The notes beneath the pieces are model-generated. The model did no database searches. It was not told where the DNA came from and saw nothing but the letters and a program-made list of their open reading frames with translations. The position numbers and the translations under genes were made by a program. From Candidatus Fonsibacter lacus (GTDB lineage: Bacteria > Pseudomonadota > Alphaproteobacteria > Pelagibacterales > Pelagibacteraceae), in NCBI GenBank assembly GCA_010021145.1, contig RGRP01000016.1, forward strand, positions 1 through 12,630: 12,630 nt of DNA, read 5' to 3'. The first letter of the stretch is position 1, and every line of letters begins with the position of its first letter. Below, piece after piece: positions 7,984-12,630 of the stretch.

Positions 7984-8652
7984 CTATTTTACAAAAATTT
8001 TGTTCTTAAGTCTTAAATCGATATATGTAAATTTTTCATCTTTAGACTGAATAAGTACTTTGTTTAAATTACTAATCTGTTGGTTATAATCATGTCTGCC
8101 AAGCATAATTTTTTTATTACCTTTTAAAAATAAATCCCATCTTTCTGAATTTATAAATTCAAAACTGGTAATACTAGATAAGTCGAAATTATTATTATTT
8201 AATGCCTTATAAAGTTTTTTTAGATCTTCAATATCAAAGTTACCTTTAGCTTGAGTTTGGTTAGAAAAATTATTAAAATTAAATTTTTCTATTAATGTAA
8301 ATTCTTTAGTAATTATTAAATTATTATTCCCTTTTTTCCAAAAAACGAAAGGTTCATGCTCTACTATGACTACATTTATTGTTGATGGAAATTTTTTATT
8401 AATATTCACAAAATGAATCCATTCATTTTGTGAAATTATTTCATTCATTTTTTTATTATCTACACTTAAAATGCTAGTATTAACTAAAAAATTAAATTGT
8501 TTTTTAATTTTTTCTAAGTCAGTATTTTTTGAACCAGAAACATTAACAGTTTTAATGATAAAAAAACCAAGCTTTAGTAGCGGTAATTCTGGATTAAAAG
8601 TTGTAAGAAATATTAATAATGCGAGAAAAATATATCTCTTGGTTTTGATCAT
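7984..8652 (-). CDS. ftsQ: Cell division protein FtsQ (DivIB family), short form
   Basis: Bitopic inner-membrane divisome protein that, with FtsL and FtsB, links early and late division proteins. The 222 residues have a seven-residue basic N-terminus, one membrane segment (about 8-20, with continuing hydrophobic residues to 33) and a POTRA domain (about 33-102: IKTVNVSGSKNTDLEKIKK to VVIVEHEPFVFW). A C-terminal beta domain ends with the family-typical FTYIDLRLKNKIFVK (208-222). Many proteobacterial FtsQ proteins are 270-310 residues with a longer cytoplasmic tail, so this is a reduced version. The ATG overlaps the ddl stop as ATGA (8652-8649), implying translational coupling. A perfect 14-base inverted repeat lies within codons 74-84. 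Sequence similarity in this family is low; the call rests on the POTRA domain, the tail and the position between ddl and ftsA. Confidence 0.9.
   Translation of the reverse strand: MIKTKRYIFLALLIFLTTFNPELPLLKLGFFIIKTVNVSGSKNTDLEKIKKQFNFLVNTSILSVDNKKMNEIISQNEWIHFVNINKKFPSTINVVIVEHEPFVFWKKGNNNLIITKEFTLIEKFNFNNFSNQTQAKGNFDIEDLKKLYKALNNNNFDLSSITSFEFINSERWDLFLKGNKKIMLGRHDYNQQISNLNKVLIQSKDEKFTYIDLRLKNKIFVK
8405..8434. repeat. Perfect 14-base inverted repeat with 2-base spacer, inside ftsQ
   Basis: The left arm TTCACAAAATGAAT (8405-8418) and the right arm ATTCATTTTGTGAA (8421-8434) are exact reverse complements separated by CC. Pairing stops at A8404/A8435. In the ftsQ frame it spans about codons 74-84 (QNEWIHFVN). 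A third partial copy, ATTCATTTT, lies at 8443-8451. As RNA it would form a long stem with a four-base loop. No T tract follows on the coding strand, so it is not a standard terminator. Confidence 0.85.
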
Positions 8653-9569
8653 CTATTAATAGAGGCGTCATTAATGATCCATTTAACTAACTCATTAAAA
8701 GATATTCCATAATAATTAGCGATCTCTGGAACTAAGGATAAACTAGTCATGCCTGGTTGAGTATTTACTTCAAGTATATAAATTTTATTAAATTTGTCAG
8801 TTTCGTTATATCTAAAATCTGACCTCGTTACTCCTCTACAACCCAAAATATTATGAGCTTGCAAGGCTATATCTAAAATCTTTTTATAATCAACTTCATC
8901 TATTTTAACAGGAATAATATGCTTTGTTTTAGCATTAGCTGAATATTTAGCCTCGTAATCATAAAAAGATCTGGTTGGCACAATCTCTATTGCTCCTAAA
9001 GCTTTTGAACCCATGACAGCAACCTGAATTTCTCTTCCAGGAATATATTTTTCTAGGATTAAAAAATTATATTTTTTTAACAAAGAAATAACTTTGTCTT
9101 CATCAGATTTTTTTGGTTCATTAAAAATATAAACGCCTACACTTGATCCTTCATTATTTGGTTTAACAACACATGGGTATCCAATTTTTGAACTTTGAAA
9201 ATCTTTTAAATTTTTAATTACCTGATACTCAGGGGAACTAATTTTAGCATCTTTAAAAATTTTTTTTGATGTTAATTTATCCATAGCTATGGCTGAGGAT
9301 AAAATTCCAGAATGAGTATAAGGTATTTTTAAATGTTCTAATAATCCTTGAATAGAACCATCTTCTCCAAATCTTCCGTGCAGAGCATTAAAAACTTTAT
9401 CAGGTTTATTCTTAATTAATTTTTCAATAAAATCACCTTTTGCATCTAAACTTGTCACATCAAAACCAATCTCTGCAAGTGCTTTTGCGCAGGCTTTACC
9501 ACTATCTAGACTTACTTCTCTTTCGGCTGATGTGCCGCCCATTAAGACTGTAACTTTTTCTTTGTTCAT
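8649..9569 (-). CDS. ddlB: D-alanine--D-alanine ligase
   Basis: ATP-grasp ligase joining two D-alanines for the peptidoglycan pentapeptide in the cytoplasm. The 306 residues match DdlB length. The N-terminal GGTSAEREVS (11-20) carries E16, equivalent to E. coli E15. ATP-grasp elements include VVKPNNEGSSVGV (134-146) and EKYIPGREIQVAV (173-185). The omega loop SFYDYEAKY ends at Y209, the tyrosine typical of D-Ala-D-Ala ligases; D-Ala-D-lactate ligases usually have Phe there, so no vancomycin-type depsipeptide is expected. R249, D251, E267 and N269 provide transition-state and magnesium contacts, and S278-L279 bind the second D-Ala. The ATG overlaps the murB stop as ATGA, and an AGGA lies five bases before it. 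The stop overlaps ftsQ in the same way. The position murB-ddl-ftsQ is normal for alphaproteobacteria. Confidence 0.97.
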   Translation of the reverse strand: MNKEKVTVLMGGTSAEREVSLDSGKACAKALAEIGFDVTSLDAKGDFIEKLIKNKPDKVFNALHGRFGEDGSIQGLLEHLKIPYTHSGILSSAIAMDKLTSKKIFKDAKISSPEYQVIKNLKDFQSSKIGYPCVVKPNNEGSSVGVYIFNEPKKSDEDKVISLLKKYNFLILEKYIPGREIQVAVMGSKALGAIEIVPTRSFYDYEAKYSANAKTKHIIPVKIDEVDYKKILDIALQAHNILGCRGVTRSDFRYNETDKFNKIYILEVNTQPGMTSLSLVPEIANYYGISFNELVKWIINDASINR

Positions 9570-10474
9570 TTTTTTCCTACGACTTCTAATTCTAGCTCTA
9601 GGTTTATATTAGTCTTTTTAAAAACCTCTTTTTTAATATTTTCAATTAAATTTTCTGCATCTTCAGAACTTGCTTTATCTAAATTCTCTAAAAAATTACA
9701 ATGTAAATTAGATAGTTTAATCCCACCAACCCTTAAATCAGCACATCCGGATTCTTTTATTAATTGCCAAGCTTTTTTATCTGAATTCTTAGGATTTTTA
9801 AAAGTACTACCCCCTGTTTTAATTTTCTGAGGTTGATCAGTATCTTTCTTATTTTTTAAATTTTCCATAATTTCTAATATCTTCTGTTTTTCAAGAAAAG
9901 ATCCTTTCATCTCAATATTAGTAATAATTTGATTTTTAGTAAGCGAAGTATGTCGATAAGAAAAATTAATATCTTTGTTATTTATAATTCTAATTTCCCC
10001 ATTCATATCAATTATTGAGATACTCAATACTACTTTTGACATGTCGCTACCGTAACAGCCTGAATTCATAACAACTCCTCCTGCAACTGTTCCTGGAATG
10101 CAATATAAAAATTCAAAGCCAGTTAAATTATTATTAGCCGCATACTTTGCTAAAAGTGATTTTTGAGTTGAGGGGCCACAATTTATAATGTCATTATTAA
10201 TTTTTATGTAATCAAAATCTTTTCCAAATTTAATAACTACCCCGTCAAACCCTTTGTCTCTAATTAATAAATTTGAACCAGAGCCAATTACAATAATTGG
10301 CAAATGCTGGTTATTATTTTTTAAAAATATTTGTAAATCTTTAAGATCTTTCGGTTTAAAAATAAATTTCGCTTTTCCACCAATTCCAAGCCAATTAGAT
10401 TTAGATAAATCAAAATTTTCTCTTAAATCTCCTTGAAGATTTTTTCTAAGTTGAGAATAAAAATTAATGCTCAT
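9566..10474 (-). CDS. murB: UDP-N-acetylenolpyruvoylglucosamine reductase MurB
   Basis: FAD enzyme that uses NADPH to reduce UDP-GlcNAc-enolpyruvate to UDP-MurNAc, the second committed step of peptidoglycan precursor synthesis. The 302 residues fit the shorter type II MurB. FAD-binding segments are NWLGIGGKAKF (27-37) and VIGSGSNLLIRDKGFDG (62-78). The substrate and FAD loop is FLYCIPGTVAGGVVMNSGCYG (starting at 122). The catalytic region has R174 (FSYRHTS), S223 (GGSTFKNP), the expected proton donor, and a C-terminal glutamate near E297 (LELEVVG). Its ATG lies 11 bases inside the end of murC without a Shine-Dalgarno sequence, and its stop overlaps ddlB by four bases, so the three genes look translationally coupled. 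All family signatures are present. Confidence 0.97.
   Translation of the reverse strand: MSINFYSQLRKNLQGDLRENFDLSKSNWLGIGGKAKFIFKPKDLKDLQIFLKNNNQHLPIIVIGSGSNLLIRDKGFDGVVIKFGKDFDYIKINNDIINCGPSTQKSLLAKYAANNNLTGFEFLYCIPGTVAGGVVMNSGCYGSDMSKVVLSISIIDMNGEIRIINNKDINFSYRHTSLTKNQIITNIEMKGSFLEKQKILEIMENLKNKKDTDQPQKIKTGGSTFKNPKNSDKKAWQLIKESGCADLRVGGIKLSNLHCNFLENLDKASSEDAENLIENIKKEVFKKTNINLELELEVVGKK
9575..9578 (-). promoter_or_regulatory. Ribosome binding site of ddlB
   Basis: AGGA on the minus strand, inside the last codons of murB, sits five bases before the ddlB ATG (AGG, six A, ATG). It is one of only two clear Shine-Dalgarno-like sites in the cluster, so ddlB may be initiated partly on its own as well as through the ATGA overlap. 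Confidence 0.6.
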
Positions 10475-11870
10475 TTTTTAAATTAATAGCAATTTCTCTA
10501 ATCCAACTACTAATACTTCCCGCGCCCATGCAAACTATGACTTCATTTCCATATGTGTGACGTTTTATAAATTTTTCTAGATCAAATTGATTTTCAATAC
10601 ATATGACATCTTTTTTTGAATTCTTTTTAATAAGTTTAGCTAATTCATAATGATTAATATTTTTCAATGGTTTCTCACTTGCTGCATAAATAGGACATAA
10701 AACAACTAACTCACTATCTTTGAATGCATTAGCAAATTCTTTTTTTAATGATGCAACTCTTGAATACCTATGAGGCTGAAAAACCGTTACAATTTTTTTT
10801 TCCCTAAAACCAGATTTAATAGCATTTAAAACGGAGGTAATTTCTGTGGGATGATGGGCATAATCATCATAAATTTCACTTCCTCTAAAATCAGCTATTT
10901 TAGTTAATCTTCTTTGTACTCCCAAAAAATTTTTTAAAGTTTTTTTGATAGTATTGTCATTAATGCCTAAACTCTTAGCAACACCAATTGCAGCAGTTGC
11001 ATTAAGAACATTATGTCTGCCTAATAAATTTAATTCAATATTTCTAATATGTTCAACTTTATTATTGAGTTTTATAGATATGTTAAAATGCATCGTTTTT
11101 CCTAAATTTTTTACATTATAGGGATGAAGATCGGCTCCAGCTCCAAAACCATATGTAATAATATTAGACTTATTTTTTTTCCTTAGGATCTTTTTTAAAA
11201 ATTTATCATCACTACAAACAAATGATTTACCAATTAAAGGAGTTTTATTTATAAAAGTTTCAAAACTTTTATATAAATTATTAAAATTCTTATAATAATC
11301 TAAATGTTCCTTATCAATATTACTAACTACAGAGTAAGTAATAGGTATTTTTAAAAAACTACCATCAGACTCATCTGCCTCAACAACTGCCCAATCTCCT
11401 TTTCCAAATAATGCATTTGAATTAATTGAATTTAATATTCCACCATTAATAATCATTGGGTCTAACTTTGCTTTAGACAAAATGGTTGATATCAATGAAG
11501 TAATTGTGGTTTTGCCATGAGCTCCACTAATAACTATATTTTTTTTTAACTTAACAATCTCAGAAAGCATCTCAACTCTTTGGATAACGGGTATTCCTTT
11601 TCTTTTTGCCTCTTTTAACTCTGGATTATCTTTGCTAATTGCGGATGAAAATACGACTAATTTAGAATTTCCTACATTTTTTTTTGTGTGATTAAAAAAA
11701 ACTTTTAATCCTAGCTTTTGCAATCTTTTTATATTTTTATTATTTTTGGATGGATCACTACCTTGAACTTTAAACCCAATATTATGCATGATTTCGGCAA
11801 TACCACTCATGCCTATTCCTCCAATACCAATAAAATGGACTTGATCATTAGTTGTGATTTTAAAAGTCAT
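10464..11870 (-). CDS. murC: UDP-N-acetylmuramate--L-alanine ligase MurC
   Basis: Cytoplasmic Mur ligase that adds L-alanine to UDP-MurNAc with ATP, the first step of stem-peptide synthesis. The 468 residues match the family. The N-terminal UDP-binding Rossmann motif is FIGIGGIGMSGIAEI (13-27). The ATP loop is GAHGKTT (116-122), followed by VVEADESDGSF (162-172) with the magnesium-binding glutamate, and NIDKEHLDYY (184-193). Later Mur-ligase signatures include LLGRHNVLNA, DDYAHHPTEI and FQPHRYSR, where the DYAHHP segment is typical of MurC. MurC is preferred over Mpl because of its position between murG and murB. The ATG overlaps the murG stop as ATGA. A coding-strand A9 tract lies near 10792-10801. 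Confidence 0.97.
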   Translation of the reverse strand: MTFKITTNDQVHFIGIGGIGMSGIAEIMHNIGFKVQGSDPSKNNKNIKRLQKLGLKVFFNHTKKNVGNSKLVVFSSAISKDNPELKEAKRKGIPVIQRVEMLSEIVKLKKNIVISGAHGKTTITSLISTILSKAKLDPMIINGGILNSINSNALFGKGDWAVVEADESDGSFLKIPITYSVVSNIDKEHLDYYKNFNNLYKSFETFINKTPLIGKSFVCSDDKFLKKILRKKNKSNIITYGFGAGADLHPYNVKNLGKTMHFNISIKLNNKVEHIRNIELNLLGRHNVLNATAAIGVAKSLGINDNTIKKTLKNFLGVQRRLTKIADFRGSEIYDDYAHHPTEITSVLNAIKSGFREKKIVTVFQPHRYSRVASLKKEFANAFKDSELVVLCPIYAASEKPLKNINHYELAKLIKKNSKKDVICIENQFDLEKFIKRHTYGNEVIVCMGAGSISSWIREIAINLKNEH

Positions 11871-12630
11871 GATAAAATATTATTAATTTCTTTTTCAAAA
11901 ATTTCATTAACGTTTGTTTTAGTTAATTCTTTTAATTTGTTCTTTTTTTCAAGTAACTTTTCCTTGTTCATCATCAATTCTTTGACTAAATCAAATAATT
12001 TTTCATTGTTTAGATCTTGTTGATCAATAAGCCAACAAGCATTTAGTTTAAAAAAATAATCCGCATTATAAAATTGATGATTGTCTAAAGAATCTTTAAA
12101 TGGGATCGCAATAAATGGTATCTGTAAAAAAGCTAACTCTGATAATGTTGAAGAGCCTGCTCTTGTAATAACCAAATCTGATAACATCATATATTTTTCA
12201 ATATTTGGTTCAAAATTAAAAATAGTAACATTAGAATTATTCTTATAAAAAAAATCTATTTTGGATTCTTGTTCTTTATTTCCAACTTGATGGAAAATTC
12301 TTATTTTTTTATTTAAGCTAAATAATTTATTTAAATAATGGGGTAGTATTTTACTAAATATTTCTGCCCCTTGACTCCCCCCTATGACAAGAAGAGTAAA
12401 ATCAAAATTATTATCTTTATTTAAATTAATATCATTTTTTGCTTTATAAATTTGCTCTCTAATCAATTGCCCTACAAAACTAATTTTGTCATAGTTAATA
12501 TTTAAGTTTTTAAGTGGATATCCTGTAAATATTTTTATCGAATTATTTAAAAAAAATTTATTAACTCTACCAACTACTGAATTTGTTTCATAAATAACAA
12601 ATTTTTTATTTAGCAATCTTGCTGCTAATA
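11867..12630 (-). CDS. murG: UDP-GlcNAc:lipid I N-acetylglucosaminyltransferase MurG (5' end outside window)
   Basis: GT28 glycosyltransferase at the inner face of the cytoplasmic membrane; it converts lipid I to lipid II by adding GlcNAc. The frame runs off the right edge with the family-typical AARLLNKKFVIYETNSVVGR, so the TTG at 12616 is internal, not the start. About 253 residues are visible, covering the end of the N-terminal acceptor domain and all of the donor domain. Signatures are LLVIGGSQGAEIF, the VITRAGSSTLSELA donor loop with the conserved glutamate, and PFKDSLDNHQFYNA, which matches the family's UDP-GlcNAc-binding segment ending in Q-x2-NA. The N-terminal GGTGGH-type motif is outside the window. 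It is the first visible gene of the minus-strand cluster; ftsW would be the expected upstream neighbour. The C-terminus is short and ends in a murC overlap of four bases. Confidence 0.95.
   Translation of the reverse strand, partial: LAARLLNKKFVIYETNSVVGRVNKFFLNNSIKIFTGYPLKNLNINYDKISFVGQLIREQIYKAKNDINLNKDNNFDFTLLVIGGSQGAEIFSKILPHYLNKLFSLNKKIRIFHQVGNKEQESKIDFFYKNNSNVTIFNFEPNIEKYMMLSDLVITRAGSSTLSELAFLQIPFIAIPFKDSLDNHQFYNADYFFKLNACWLIDQQDLNNEKLFDLVKELMMNKEKLLEKKNKLKELTKTNVNEIFEKEINNILS

Noticed and set aside
9281..9292. 12-base palindrome CCATAGCTATGG inside ddlB
   Set aside because: Six-pair palindromes are expected several times by chance here, and it lies in coding sequence with no second copy noticed.
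11250..11273. 11-base inverted repeat with CA spacer inside murC
   Set aside because: Its arms are almost all A/T. In DNA of this composition a repeat of this length is expected about once by chance in a window this size.
11867..12616. MurG starting at the TTG at 12616
   Set aside because: The upstream codons to the window edge continue the MurG family sequence (AARLL), so the gene is cut by the window and not short.
1..12630. A defence, mobile-element or otherwise undescribed system
   Set aside because: Every long frame matches a conserved housekeeping family. No integrase, transposase, repeat array, toxin-antitoxin pair or unknown gene was seen.

Overview
The window is a dense, very AT-rich stretch of bacterial chromosome. 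Eleven genes fill almost all of it and only two gaps exceed 10 bases (50 and 65 bases). The murG-murC-murB-ddlB-ftsQ-ftsA-lpxC-bamD-ligA order is the alphaproteobacterial division and cell-wall (dcw) cluster running on into its lpxC/comL/ligA tail. The Lys/Ile/Asn-rich proteins, overlapping genes and near absence of Shine-Dalgarno sites point to a streamlined alphaproteobacterium such as a SAR11 (Pelagibacterales) or similar marine lineage. The lineage is inferred from protein style and gene order, not from a marker search.

Layout. Bases 2-1141 (+) hold the C-terminal part of a UvrD/PcrA helicase, cut by the window edge. It overlaps by 14 bases a complete three-domain Xaa-Pro aminopeptidase (1128-2861, +). 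Everything after that is on the minus strand. Read in the direction of transcription it is murG (cut by the right edge), murC, murB, ddlB, ftsQ, ftsA, lpxC, bamD and ligA. The two transcription units converge, and pepP and ligA overlap tail to tail by 15 bases with no terminator between them.

How the genes work together. MurG, MurC, MurB and Ddl make peptidoglycan precursors (lipid II, UDP-MurNAc-L-Ala, UDP-MurNAc and D-Ala-D-Ala). FtsQ and FtsA belong to the divisome. LpxC commits to lipid A synthesis and BamD helps insert outer-membrane proteins. LigA seals nicks in replication and repair. The set implies a Gram-negative envelope with peptidoglycan and lipid A.

What stands out. ftsZ, which normally sits between ftsA and lpxC, is missing. 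Its place is taken by 65 bases carrying the best Shine-Dalgarno-like sequence in the window and a possible 11-codon leader frame. recN, often found between bamD and ligA in alphaproteobacteria, is also missing. A perfect 14-base inverted repeat lies inside ftsQ. LigA has altered cysteine spacing in its zinc finger. I found no tRNA, rRNA, CRISPR array, insertion sequence, phage gene or undescribed multi-gene system; apart from these points the region is conserved housekeeping DNA.
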